Assembly: GCA_050872785.1 (NCBI GenBank)
Contig: JBNMHO010000002.1
Coordinates: 1 to 64,000 of the forward strand
Length of the DNA stretch: 64,000 nt
Origin: UBA7862 sp050872785
Lineage (GTDB): Bacteria > Bacillota > Clostridia > Christensenellales > UBA1242
Direction: 5' to 3'
Part shown: in pieces, positions 44,899-53,442 of the stretch
Position numbering within the stretch: the stretch's first letter is position 1
Layout of the letters: every line of letters begins with the position of its first letter
Notes under the pieces: model-generated
Database searches by the model: none
Told to the model about the DNA's origin: nothing
Seen by the model: the letters and a program-made list of their open reading frames with translations, nothing else
Translations under genes and position numbers: made by a program

Positions 44899-44961
44899 GA
44901 AGTCAACCAAGCCCAAAAGGCAACTTATTAAGCGGTAACGCTACACGGGTTGATTTTTTTT
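44899..44961 (+). ncRNA. Candidate 63-nt phage RNA with three-way-junction fold
   Basis: Seven bases after the promoter a segment begins in which TCAACC (44903-44908) pairs with GGTTGA (44948-44953) and encloses two hairpins, GCC-CAAAA-GGC and AGCG-GTAA-CGCT. Eight T residues follow at 44954-44961, making the outer stem a terminator. It is transcribed against the phage genes, between the 113-aa and 48-aa genes. It could be a regulatory RNA or the primer RNA of a single-strand (complementary-strand) origin, as RNA polymerase would copy the viral strand here. Confidence 0.6.
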
Positions 44962-45302
44962 TATTTATAGTATTTTTTGTTTAACTTTTTGATTTCATAT
45001 CTCGTTTTTCTTTTGAACCTAAAATTAGACAATTTGTTTTTACTAAATTGCTCTTGTTTCTGCCAATAAGGTGGGCTTATTCTAGTTAGTCTTTTATCTT
45101 TGCTTAACTTATCAGGGTTTTCATAAATTATGTGAGTATCAAGTCCGTCAGTTGTTTTACGAGAGTGAGTTATAGAGTTGGCTTTATACATATGACCTCG
45201 CTTTGCAGAAATATATGCAGGGTGAGGTTTTTTGTTTGGACCAAAATGTTTTGGGTTATTATCCATTCTAAATTCATTTTTTCTTAAAAACTTTTTTGCC
45301 AA
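44961..45302 (-). CDS. Small very basic phage protein (113 aa)
   Basis: The product is rich in Lys, Arg and His with many aromatic residues, consistent with nucleic-acid binding. It starts at a TTG codon with AAGGAG eight bases upstream and overlaps the end of rep by 19 bases, so it is coupled to rep. Function unknown. Confidence 0.65.
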   Translation of the reverse strand: MAKKFLRKNEFRMDNNPKHFGPNKKPHPAYISAKRGHMYKANSITHSRKTTDGLDTHIIYENPDKLSKDKRLTRISPPYWQKQEQFSKNKLSNFRFKRKTRYEIKKLNKKYYK

Positions 45303-46303
45303 TAAATTTCTCCTTTTGTAGTAGAGTTTTCCAAACTTTCCAGTTCGGTGTCTGACAGTGGAATAAGTCCACTGTCTATATTTTTCTTAATGGCGTTTTC
45401 TTCCCAATATTGCAAAATGTTGTGGTCTTTGTTGTAGTAGGTGAAATCTGCATTTTGCAAGTGTGGGTCGTTTGCCAAGATATATTGTAAATTTTTGGGT
45501 GCTTCAAAATCTGCCCCAATAAGTTGTTCAACGATTGCGGGAACGTTTAGGTTCTTTGAATAGAAGAAACGTTTTTTAAATATTTCTGTTGACTTTCCAA
45601 GGTCTTTGTCCATGTATTTTTTAACATAACTGTTACACCTTGCACGACTTACAATTCTTGACACTGTCGTCAGTCCATAAGGGAATGAAGTCACGTTGTA
45701 AATCGGAAGTCCGTCTGTGTCTGTAAGTTCATGTTTGTCTTTAGTCCGTTCAAAGAACTCTCGACTTACAATTTTATTTTTGTAATATGCCCATGAACAA
45801 CACACTTTACCACTGTTTACAAGTCCTAGTTGTTTTGGTGTAAGTCCACCAATAAGTAAGTGAAAGTGTATGCAGCCGTCTTCGTGTCGTTCTGGAACTG
45901 TTATATATTTGAAACTCGGATGCTGATGTTTAACATTGTTAATATATTTTACATATGTGTCATACACGAGTTTGTCGTTTGTTCTATCTATCTTCTGTCT
46001 GTCAAAGGTAAGTGTGGTGAACCAGTCAAAGTCATTCATTTCAAGAAGCATGTTTAAAGCAATCTTTGTTCTTCTTAATGAACACGCCATTGAATTTAAA
46101 ACTTCACTTTTTGTGTAATATCCCAGTTCACCAGTAACTTTGTTTAGTTTATACCTAACTCCGTCAATGTCTATTGGACAACTTTTCTTTTCTACTTGTT
46201 CTTTATTCGACTTAAAGTATAGAGAAGTTAAAGTTTTATCTCTGTAAATTCTTTCTTTTTTGAACAAGTAAAAGGCAGTTTTTTGGTTTTGTAAATTTTC
46301 CAT
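45284..46303 (-). CDS. HUH-superfamily rolling-circle replication initiator
   Basis: The 339-residue protein has the three RCR motifs: TLTF (residues 97-100), the HUH metal site GCIHFHLLIGG (His146 and His148) and a catalytic-tyrosine region YVKKY (Tyr226, Tyr230). It would nick the viral double-stranded origin and start rolling-circle synthesis of the single-stranded genome. AGGAG precedes the ATG. A 307-base palindrome-rich region directly upstream (46304-46610) is the likely origin. The two tyrosines spaced by three residues resemble phage gpA-type initiators. Confidence 0.88.
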   Translation of the reverse strand: MENLQNQKTAFYLFKKERIYRDKTLTSLYFKSNKEQVEKKSCPIDIDGVRYKLNKVTGELGYYTKSEVLNSMACSLRRTKIALNMLLEMNDFDWFTTLTFDRQKIDRTNDKLVYDTYVKYINNVKHQHPSFKYITVPERHEDGCIHFHLLIGGLTPKQLGLVNSGKVCCSWAYYKNKIVSREFFERTKDKHELTDTDGLPIYNVTSFPYGLTTVSRIVSRARCNSYVKKYMDKDLGKSTEIFKKRFFYSKNLNVPAIVEQLIGADFEAPKNLQYILANDPHLQNADFTYYNKDHNILQYWEENAIKKNIDSGLIPLSDTELESLENSTTKGEIYWQKSF

Positions 46304-46334
46304 AAAAACTCCTATTTTAAAAAAGTATTCCGTT

Positions 46335-46573
46335 GAGTGTTACTAATTGTCAAGTAGTAGTAACACTCTCGCACACGGCAAGGCAGAGCCTATTGCCGTT
46401 GTGCGAAAAGGTCATTTTATGTTTTAGTTTTCCGATGTTGCAAGGGTATTGAACATTGCCATTGACAACTCTGACAAGTTGCCAACAGCAATTTGGAAAT
46501 GATGGATAACTCTCTGAGTAACCCACATTCCCACAATACCTGCAATTATGGATAACTCTGCGAGTTACCCACA
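46335..46573. other. Candidate double-stranded replication origin of the phage
   Basis: The 307-base gap upstream of rep contains GAGTGTTACTA/TAGTAACACTC (46335-46345 and 46358-46368) and TCGCACACGGCAA/TTGCCGTTGTGCGA (46369-46381 and 46393-46406, inner GGC/GCC). Two 26-base direct repeats lie at 46502-46527 and 46548-46573, each GGATAACTC...GAGT-ACCCACA and each itself able to fold. Cruciforms and iterons next to an HUH rep gene are the usual picture of a nicking origin. Control of rep expression is also possible, as TTGACA overlaps the first stem on the rep side. Confidence 0.6.
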
Positions 46574-46610
46574 ATAGCACAACATTTGTTGCTACTCTTT
46601 AAAAAAGCGA

Positions 46611-46970
46611 CTACGTCTTGTTGGTTGCTGGCAGACTGTTGTCAGAGTCAACCACTTTTTTCTTGCGAGAGAATAACTTTCGGAAGAACAAAACAAGTTT
46701 ATTCGGCTTTTTAGCATTTTCGTCCATATTCTTTTTCGCCCTTTTTTCTTTCTCTTTAAGTTTCAAAGAACGATTAAAATTCCTCTGGAACTTACGGTCT
46801 TCACGGTCTATCTTGCGAAAAGCCTTTTTCATGTTTTTATAGATATATTTGTGTATCTTCTTGTTAAACTTTTCTGGAACATAGTCGGCAGTGTCTAGGG
46901 TGTGAGAAAAGGTTTCATAATATTTATCTAGGGTTTTGTTTATAAGTTTATTCTTGTTAAAATTTATCAA
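46611..46970 (-). CDS. Basic phage protein downstream of the Zot-like gene (119 aa)
   Basis: The product is strongly basic (about a third Lys/Arg), with a short semi-hydrophobic segment LVLFFRKLF (about residues 93-101). It overlaps the Zot-like gene by ATGA, so it is translationally coupled and may be a partner in virion extrusion or an internal assembly factor. Not recognised. Confidence 0.65.
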   Translation of the reverse strand: MINFNKNKLINKTLDKYYETFSHTLDTADYVPEKFNKKIHKYIYKNMKKAFRKIDREDRKFQRNFNRSLKLKEKEKRAKKNMDENAKKPNKLVLFFRKLFSRKKKVVDSDNSLPATNKT

Positions 46971-47785
46971 CTTGCTTTTCTCCTTTGATAATAGTTTTCT
47001 GGCAACTCGTCGTCATTTTCTTTTAAGTATTGAATGTAGCCTTGTAAAGAGTCTTCTGTTTCCTTACTCTCGTTGTAATCTACATCTTCGTCAAAGTGTC
47101 CTTCGTAGAACTTTGGCTTACAATTTTGACTGTCATAACACTCAAATACATTGTAATTGGCTGTCACTATTTCTTCGGTGTAGCATGAGTTATCTTTTTT
47201 GCCACTTGCCATATATCTGTCGAATAGACTGCTGTTTTCAATTTTTCTTATCTTCCAAGTCAAACTCTCAACTTTGCCATATTCTCCATACTGTATGTCC
47301 AAATTCACAATCTCGATAAACTGTGCCAACTCTCGAATGTTTACGTCAATAAGCATTGGTCTTTGGGTGTCTAGAAAGATATCCAAATAGTTATGCCCGT
47401 GCTGTTCATACCAGCGACTTTGCCATGTAGGGAAATACATTGACATTCTGCTATTCAAATATTTTTGTGCCTCAGTTATGCCAATACATTCAAAAGGTAA
47501 GTTAAAATGGGTTTTCACAAACTCATTGGCAAAGCCAAGTCTATATGGGTTTATTCTACGGCTAAATCTTGGACTATACCCAAATTTCTTGAATTTACAG
47601 TCATAGTTGGCAGAAACACAATGAAAGGGTATAGTCTTGATATTTGAAAAGCCGTTTTGCCTCTTGCTTAGAAGTTCCATTTGCATTTGTCTGTTGCGTT
47701 GTCTGTTAAAAGCATGCATATTCAAACAGTGTGTCATAAAGCAAGTTTTCCCAGTTCTAGGTGGGGCAAAAATTATTGTTATCAT
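46967..47785 (-). CDS. Zot/pI-like assembly ATPase of filamentous phage
   Basis: The 272-residue protein starts with a P-loop at the very N-terminus (APPRTGKT, residues 7-14), as in Zot and M13 pI. A Walker-B-like region ECIGITEAQKYLNSR (around residue 100) is the typical pI/Zot 'E-A' segment. The family powers extrusion of the filament through the cell envelope. No C-terminal membrane helix is visible, as in some Gram-positive inovirus homologues. It overlaps the tip-protein gene (stop/start TAATG) and the gene after it. Confidence 0.85.
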   Translation of the reverse strand: MITIIFAPPRTGKTCFMTHCLNMHAFNRQRNRQMQMELLSKRQNGFSNIKTIPFHCVSANYDCKFKKFGYSPRFSRRINPYRLGFANEFVKTHFNLPFECIGITEAQKYLNSRMSMYFPTWQSRWYEQHGHNYLDIFLDTQRPMLIDVNIRELAQFIEIVNLDIQYGEYGKVESLTWKIRKIENSSLFDRYMASGKKDNSCYTEEIVTANYNVFECYDSQNCKPKFYEGHFDEDVDYNESKETEDSLQGYIQYLKENDDELPENYYQRRKAS

Positions 47786-50700
47786 TAGTTGTCTTCTCGA
47801 TTTAGATAATTAACGAATGATAGATCGACTTTTGCATAGCCATATGAGGTTCCCATAAATGAAAATTCAAATTTAACATAATATTCACCATTAACATAGA
47901 AAACATTTGCTCCCCAAAATTTATAAGTTCCAAGTGTTGAACCAAAATCCCAAGTGATTTCTTTCCATGAAAATTCAGAGAAATCAAAAATATAATAAAA
48001 TACTTTAGACCCAGAATAAGATGAATAAAATATATTATTGTCTATAAAAAATATATCTTTTGCACTGAGGTCAGAAAAGCCATTCCAAGGCATAGGTATC
48101 CACGTTCGACTATCTTTATCTAATTTATATTGTAAACTTGTAGGACTTGCACCAGCTGATAAATAACAGATTTCCGACAAATAAATTTCGTTACCCATTT
48201 TCCAAATGCATGAACCATCAAAATTATCACATCCATTCCATGTGATTTCAGACCAAGTATTTGTTTCCTGATCTAAAACATATTGATATTTTCCATGACA
48301 ATTAAGAAAATCAGATGATGAGTAATAAAAATTATTGCCGTCTGACCATATACATTCGCCATAAAATTTATTTAATCCATTCCATATAACAGGAACCCAT
48401 GTTTGCGATGCTTCATCCAATCTATACTGAGAAGATCCAAAAGAATAATAAACTGAATCAGCCGTTTTCCAAACATGTTGACCATATAAAACATTTAATC
48501 CGTTCCATGTGATTTCAGTCCAAGAGTCGCAAGAAGAATCATAAACAAACTGCAATTCACCACAAGAATAATAGTTGTTTGATTGGCTATCCCAAAAATA
48601 AGCTCCGTTTGTTACTGGGTCAGTGTCATTAAAGAAAGCTTTTGAATTTTTATAAATATTCATTTTAAATATCGACTCAAAAGCTGCATAAAGCTCAATA
48701 TTAGCCGTTATTTGATATGTGTCAACATCAATCAAACTGAAAAAAGATTTCCACCCCTTGAAAAGGAAATTTTCTTTTACTGGAACTGCTGGAAGTGTAG
48801 CTGTTGAACCGTAAGGAATTTTTTGACTATCATATAAAACTCCATCAACAGTAAATGTTACAGTAAATTTCTCAAGTTCAAAGATAGCAGTAAATGTTGT
48901 GTTTTCATTTATTGGGTAGTTTAATACATCAACTAATTCAGTCCCGTCTGCAGACCATCCGGCGAAAACATAATGTTCTCTTGTTGTGGTTGGGTTAGTT
49001 GCTGGAGCAGTTGCAAGAAGACCTTTTTCCACAATTTCACTAGATAGTTCTTCATTCTCGCTAACAAATTTAACATCATATTTGTATGTTATATTTGCCG
49101 TAATGACAGTATCTTCAGTAAATGTATAAGCCGATACATCAACAGCAATGCCGTTAATCGTCCAATAATTAAATATTTTGTAAGCGGTGCTTTCAATTTC
49201 CGGAATAGTAACGCTTTCGCCTTGATGAATTGTTTGAGTAGATTTTACTTCACCGTCATACATAAAGGTAACTAGTATAAGTTTTGTCCAAACTGCTTTA
49301 TAGATTGTGTTTGCCGTAACTGGTGTTGTTGTAATGTTGTCCACAATATCCACACCATTTATTGACCAACCGTCAAACTCATATCCAGCCTTTGTTGGTG
49401 TGGTTGGAAGTGTTGCAAAGCCGTCTTTGACAATTATGTCAGACTTAACAACAGTTTCTTCGTCCATGAATTTTACATCATACTTATATGTAACATCTGC
49501 GACAAACTTTGTATTTACAGTGATTGTGTAAGTATCCAAATCAACTGTTTCATTATCTACTTTCCAGCCATTGAAAATTTTGTATGCAGTGCTTGTTGGG
49601 TTAACAACCGACACCTTTGAGCCTTTATTTACAATTTGAATGTTGTAAACACTTCCGTCAAACTCGAATGTGGCAACGACTTGTTCGTTATCTTTTTCAA
49701 GTTGTGAGATATATTGCTCATAATATGCGACAGATTTTTCAAGTTCGGCAATTCTATCGTTAAGTGATTTGATATTATTTTGATTGCTACTTTGTTGATA
49801 AGTTAAGTTAGAAATTTGGGAATTTAAAGTTGCAATTTGGGTATTCAAAACAGAAATTGTTTGAATATGACTTTGATTGGTTGCTTGCAAGGCAGTATAT
49901 AAATTTTGTAAGTTTGTAAGTTGAGAATTAAGACTATTGATTGTATTTTGCAAACTTGTTTTATCATTCATAAGAGCAGTTTTTTCTGCTGTCAATGTTG
50001 AAATATCACCATTCAAAGAAGTAATAGTAGATTTTTGTGAAAGTATTTCACTATTTAATTCATCAATCTGAATGTTAAGGCTAGAAATCTTTTCATTAAG
50101 TTTAACCTTATCATATTCTAATGCTTCTTTTTCATCATTTAATGTAGCAATTTGACTATTTAAAGAAGCAATGGTTGCTTTATCAATGTCCGAATTTGAA
50201 TTAAGACTTTCAATTTCTTCGTTTAAAGCAGAAATTCTATCAACGAGTTTAGCCTTATCATTTTCTAGATTTGAAATATCTGTATTAAGCGACGCAATTT
50301 GGTTATTTAATGTCTTTATTGAATTTTGTTTTTCAACAAGTTGTGCTTCTAGTTGCTCTTTTTCAGATTGTAAGGTTGCTATTTGCTCAGACTTGCTATT
50401 TATTTGACTATTTGCAGAAGCCAATTCATTTGTCTTTTGAGAAATTTGTTCTTGCAAAGTTTTCTTATCTTGATTAAGAGAGGCAATGGTCTGCTCATTT
50501 TGAGTTTTAAGATTATTGAGTTCTTCAATAGTTGCAAGATTTTTTGATTTAATCTGTTCAAGATTTTTTATTGAAGTATCTTTGTCTGCATTATCCTTAG
50601 AAATCTTTTCAATTTCTTTATTCAATGTGTTTACTTCAGAATAATAATCGTCAACAAGTTGCTTATAATATTCAAGTTTTGCGTTTTGTTCTGTTTCATT

Positions 50701-50868
50701 CTTATTGCCGTCTGAATAACCTTTGTCATATGCTTCTTGCAAGTCTTCACTTGTATAATATTTGCTACCATCAATGGTGCCAGTGATTGCTGGCCAGTAA
50801 GCGTAAAGCATAATTCCGGCAATAGCAACAATAATGACAGAAACAAGAGAAATAATTATTTTGTTCAT
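47785..50868 (-). CDS. Putative phage tip/adsorption protein: coiled coil, InlB-like modules, kelch-like repeats (1027 aa)
   Basis: An N-terminal membrane helix (residues 4-26) is followed by an uninterrupted coiled coil (about 55-395) of near-heptad units such as IASLNSQIATLNDEKE. Five InlB/Flg_new-like beta modules follow (about 396-735, units ending in FxGWxxxG or NYWTING), then a C-terminal region (about 740-1015) of five tandem kelch-like units with WTEITWNG, VPVIWNG, WSEITWNG, IPMPWNG and WKEITW ends. It sits between the 171-aa protein and the Zot-like ATPase, where inoviruses encode minor coat/adsorption proteins. It is over twice the size of M13 pIII. A stalk with a carbohydrate- or protein-binding tip is inferred. 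Confidence 0.8.
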   Translation of the reverse strand: MNKIIISLVSVIIVAIAGIMLYAYWPAITGTIDGSKYYTSEDLQEAYDKGYSDGNKNETEQNAKLEYYKQLVDDYYSEVNTLNKEIEKISKDNADKDTSIKNLEQIKSKNLATIEELNNLKTQNEQTIASLNQDKKTLQEQISQKTNELASANSQINSKSEQIATLQSEKEQLEAQLVEKQNSIKTLNNQIASLNTDISNLENDKAKLVDRISALNEEIESLNSNSDIDKATIASLNSQIATLNDEKEALEYDKVKLNEKISSLNIQIDELNSEILSQKSTITSLNGDISTLTAEKTALMNDKTSLQNTINSLNSQLTNLQNLYTALQATNQSHIQTISVLNTQIATLNSQISNLTYQQSSNQNNIKSLNDRIAELEKSVAYYEQYISQLEKDNEQVVATFEFDGSVYNIQIVNKGSKVSVVNPTSTAYKIFNGWKVDNETVDLDTYTITVNTKFVADVTYKYDVKFMDEETVVKSDIIVKDGFATLPTTPTKAGYEFDGWSINGVDIVDNITTTPVTANTIYKAVWTKLILVTFMYDGEVKSTQTIHQGESVTIPEIESTAYKIFNYWTINGIAVDVSAYTFTEDTVITANITYKYDVKFVSENEELSSEIVEKGLLATAPATNPTTTREHYVFAGWSADGTELVDVLNYPINENTTFTAIFELEKFTVTFTVDGVLYDSQKIPYGSTATLPAVPVKENFLFKGWKSFFSLIDVDTYQITANIELYAAFESIFKMNIYKNSKAFFNDTDPVTNGAYFWDSQSNNYYSCGELQFVYDSSCDSWTEITWNGLNVLYGQHVWKTADSVYYSFGSSQYRLDEASQTWVPVIWNGLNKFYGECIWSDGNNFYYSSSDFLNCHGKYQYVLDQETNTWSEITWNGCDNFDGSCIWKMGNEIYLSEICYLSAGASPTSLQYKLDKDSRTWIPMPWNGFSDLSAKDIFFIDNNIFYSSYSGSKVFYYIFDFSEFSWKEITWDFGSTLGTYKFWGANVFYVNGEYYVKFEFSFMGTSYGYAKVDLSFVNYLNREDN

Positions 50869-51380
50869 ATTGCACTCCTTTCAACAACTTTCAAAACGGC
50901 ACCATTTATGCTCATATAGGTTTCAAGATAAGCCATGGAATCGTTTACATTTTTAGTTGTAACTGTAACTTTTGTTTGTCCCGCATAATATTCAACTACA
51001 AAATGGAGTTCTGCTTTTGAAACACTTTCACCTTCGAGTCCGTAGAACAAAAGGTTTATATCTCCAATAACTTTACCACTGGAAACAAGGGTATTTACAG
51101 CCATTTGGTCATTGAAAAGTAAAACATAGTCTTTGTTTTTGCCGTCAAATTCCTGTGGCGAGAAAGACGTGACATTTGAAAAGTTTACATTATCAGAACT
51201 TATAAAGCCTATTGAACCAAAGTCAAACTTTGATATTTCTTCATAATTGTTTTTTGTTTCTATTGTAACAGCAGTGCCATACTCTTGACTTGAAATGTTA
51301 AACATTTTCACAAGTTTAATAGACGAAAAAATGCCAACAACAATTAAAACAAAACATATGATATAGTGATACCACTTCAT
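50865..51380 (-). CDS. Membrane-anchored minor virion protein candidate (171 aa)
   Basis: One N-terminal membrane helix (residues 5-25) precedes a beta-rich domain of 145 residues. ATGA overlaps on both sides couple it to the 425-aa protein upstream and the tip protein downstream. The position fits a minor coat or chaperone protein of the filament tip. No family is recognised. Confidence 0.65.
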   Translation of the reverse strand: MKWYHYIICFVLIVVGIFSSIKLVKMFNISSQEYGTAVTIETKNNYEEISKFDFGSIGFISSDNVNFSNVTSFSPQEFDGKNKDYVLLFNDQMAVNTLVSSGKVIGDINLLFYGLEGESVSKAELHFVVEYYAGQTKVTVTTKNVNDSMAYLETYMSINGAVLKVVERSAI

Positions 51381-52654
51381 AACGTCACCCCCGAGTTAAT
51401 GTTTATAATTTTGACATTGGTTGTGTCTATTGATGTAAGTCCAGTGTCTTTTAACGAGCCAACAAGCAGTCTAAAATCTCTTTGTGCTGGGGCAGTTATT
51501 TTGAGAGAATTGACCTTAATACCATAAAGAGCATAATAGTCAAAACCTAACACATTCAAGTCTTCAAATTTTGAGATATCAAAAACGATGTTAATCTCAA
51601 GATTCTCAAATGATTTTAACTCTTTCAATTTCTTCTGAGTGAGTGAGAAATAATAACCGTTTTCATTGGTTACATATCTTTTTTCAAAGTCTGCTTGTGT
51701 AAGAGTTACTTCGTTTGTCACTTTCCAATATTCAACATTGTCAGCAATTCCACTGATATTAAAAGAACTATCTCCAGCAACAGACTTAAACATTGATTGC
51801 TTCGCCCAAACCATGCCACGATAGTCATAGTGTGCTTGCACAGTGAAGTAAGAGTTAATCAACGTTCCATCACCAATCGGATTAGCAGAAACTTGACCTT
51901 TATCGTCAACAGAATAGATATGAAGGAAGTCTCCCAAATCAATCAATGGAATAATTCCATTCCCGGTTCCATTGCTACTTGATTTTAAAATGTTTTTTAT
52001 TTTAACAAGCAAATCTGTCATTGTATAATTATGCTTTGTGGTTTCTTCATTGTAAGCATATTTAGAATAATCATAGCCATTAAATAGCCCCACAAATGTG
52101 TGCCCAAAGGCTTTTAAAAAACTAAATTTCTTTGTTGTTAATTCATAAGTCCCGTCTAAAGCAACAGCATAAGTTTCACCGTCAATATCAATAAGCATGG
52201 AATCTCTTTTTTGAGTAACATTGCCTGAATCGTCTTTCTTTTCTTCAAAATTATATTCATGTCCAGTCAAAAAAGAGCCACCGCCATGTCTATCATAGCA
52301 ATACAATTTTGGTACAGTTACACCTTGGATAAGTGAGTTTGTATCTTCTTCATACACGAGTTGAAAACCACGAGAATATATTGCTTGCTTTGAAATACCA
52401 CTGTAACAGTTGAAAAGAAGTTCTACAACTTCTTCGCCATTGCCACTCTTGTTGGAATAATAGTTTGCTTCGATAGCGGGCAATTTTTCGTTAGTTTGTG
52501 GGTCTGTAACAAAAGTTGCATAGGTAGATGTGATTGCTGAAGGCAACTTGTTTTTTCCAAGAGTTATAAAATAGAAATAAACGCAACTCATTAAGGTTAA
52601 AACTGCCGTAATAGCAATCAAAGCCACATTAAAAATTTTTTTTGTTATATCCAA
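51377..52654 (-). CDS. Membrane-anchored minor virion or adsorption protein candidate (425 aa)
   Basis: An N-terminal membrane helix (about residues 8-32) precedes a 390-residue extracytoplasmic region with no recognised motif. The C-terminal part has the rhythm of a beta-solenoid or carbohydrate-binding fold (FENLEINIVFDIS...LKITAPAQ). It is the first gene after the strong coat-gene terminator and starts the coupled 425-171-1027-Zot-119 series. In other inoviruses this position holds pIII- or pVI-like proteins. Confidence 0.65.
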   Translation of the reverse strand: MDITKKIFNVALIAITAVLTLMSCVYFYFITLGKNKLPSAITSTYATFVTDPQTNEKLPAIEANYYSNKSGNGEEVVELLFNCYSGISKQAIYSRGFQLVYEEDTNSLIQGVTVPKLYCYDRHGGGSFLTGHEYNFEEKKDDSGNVTQKRDSMLIDIDGETYAVALDGTYELTTKKFSFLKAFGHTFVGLFNGYDYSKYAYNEETTKHNYTMTDLLVKIKNILKSSSNGTGNGIIPLIDLGDFLHIYSVDDKGQVSANPIGDGTLINSYFTVQAHYDYRGMVWAKQSMFKSVAGDSSFNISGIADNVEYWKVTNEVTLTQADFEKRYVTNENGYYFSLTQKKLKELKSFENLEINIVFDISKFEDLNVLGFDYYALYGIKVNSLKITAPAQRDFRLLVGSLKDTGLTSIDTTNVKIININSGVTL

Positions 52655-52678
52655 TTTTTTCTCCTTTTAAAAAGTTTA

Positions 52679-52722
52679 TAAAAAAGCACTAGATAGGTGG
52701 CAGTTCCTAGGTAGTGCTTTTA
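52679..52722 (-). terminator. Strong terminator after the coat-protein genes
   Basis: On the minus strand AAAAGCACTA pairs with TAGTGCTTTT, with an inner helix, followed by T residues. It separates small coat genes from the late assembly genes, as the M13 gene VIII terminator does, and would keep coat mRNA in excess. Confidence 0.88.
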
Positions 52723-52725
52723 ATG

Positions 52726-52884
52726 TTATATAATTCCATTCCAACCAAACACGTTTAATATTTTTGCAAGCCAGCCAAAGGCTTTGCCAACAAACGTAAA
52801 TATGTAAGATAGAATGGAAAGTGGGAATGTGCCAAATAAGACTATTAGAACAATTATTAGTCCAATTATTAAAATCTTTTTCAT
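52726..52884 (-). CDS. Small one-helix coat protein candidate (52 aa)
   Basis: A 52-codon frame (MKKILIIGLIIVLIVLF...) starts at 52884 and ends at 52726. A Lys-Lys start, one long hydrophobic helix (residues 4-20), an amphipathic helix and an aromatic end (FGWLAKILNVFGWNGII) give the size and build of an inovirus major or minor coat protein. GGGATGA lies before the start. It lies directly before the strong terminator. A 71-residue frame overlapping it out of phase lacks these features and is rejected. Confidence 0.65.
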   Translation of the reverse strand: MKKILIIGLIIVLIVLFGTFPLSILSYIFTFVGKAFGWLAKILNVFGWNGII

Positions 52885-52897
52885 GCTTCATCCCAAA

Positions 52898-53092
52898 TTA
52901 AAATACGGAAATATGTGCAGCAGTTTCTGCTGATTTTTCAATAGCAGGGGCAACTTCGCCAAACCATTGACTTATTTGTTGTCCAAACGAAATGCCATTT
53001 ACAGCACAGCCAATTGCAACTGTTACACAGAAAATGCAAACAGCGAGCAACATTCCCAAAAGCACTAGCATTATGTTTTTAAAAATTTCCAA
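52898..53092 (-). CDS. Small membrane protein, second coat candidate (64 aa)
   Basis: A hydrophobic helix (residues 6-32, with VLLGMLLAVCIFCVTVAIG) is followed by a polar, helical tail with Glu and Lys (EVAPAIEKSAETAAH). AAAGGAG precedes the ATG. Size and position (after the ssDNA-binding candidate, before the 52-aa gene) match a filamentous-phage coat protein. The hydrophobic part could be a signal peptide or the in-membrane storage helix. Confidence 0.65.
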   Translation of the reverse strand: MEIFKNIMLVLLGMLLAVCIFCVTVAIGCAVNGISFGQQISQWFGEVAPAIEKSAETAAHISVF

Positions 53093-53105
53093 GTCTTATC
53101 TCCTT

Positions 53106-53420
53106 TTATTCGTTTTCATTAAGTATGACGGAATCTGCTTTGGCTCCGTAATTTGATACTTCGTATCTCACAGTAACTGGAGAATATGCAGAAACTCTGT
53201 CAAACGTTGTCTTGTCAACTTTGTATTCAAGAACAGTAGATTGAGAAAACCCAATTTCTTTTGAATATGATTCACCGCTGACACACTTTAGAATATATCT
53301 ATCTGGTTGAGCGGGAACAAGTCTGCCGTCAGAGCCTTTAAACTCGTCAGTTGCACCTTTAAAAATTTTCTCCAAGACAATTCCGTATTCCATAATCATT
53401 CTTCTAACATTATTAGCCAT
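53106..53420 (-). CDS. Possible ssDNA-binding protein of the phage (104 aa)
   Basis: A soluble, mostly beta-rich small protein (segments YGIVLEKIFKG, RYILKCVSG, VTVRYEVSNYG) lies at the position where inoviruses encode the gene V-type ssDNA-binding protein, just before the coat genes. There is no sequence hallmark to prove it; the OB-like strand pattern and the context are the only support. AAAGGAGAAAATTAAA precedes the ATG. Confidence 0.45.
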   Translation of the reverse strand: MANNVRRMIMEYGIVLEKIFKGATDEFKGSDGRLVPAQPDRYILKCVSGESYSKEIGFSQSTVLEYKVDKTTFDRVSAYSPVTVRYEVSNYGAKADSVILNENE

Positions 53421-53442
53421 TTTAATTTTCTCCTTTTTTTAA

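Noticed and set aside
46502..46573. Possible CRISPR
   Set aside because: Only two repeats of a self-complementary unit, with a 20-base gap, no cas genes, and a position next to an HUH rep gene; an origin fits better.
52676..52891. A 71-codon minus-strand frame
   Set aside because: It overlaps the 52-codon coat candidate in another phase and runs through the terminator. The shorter frame has the hydrophobic helix and ends before the terminator.
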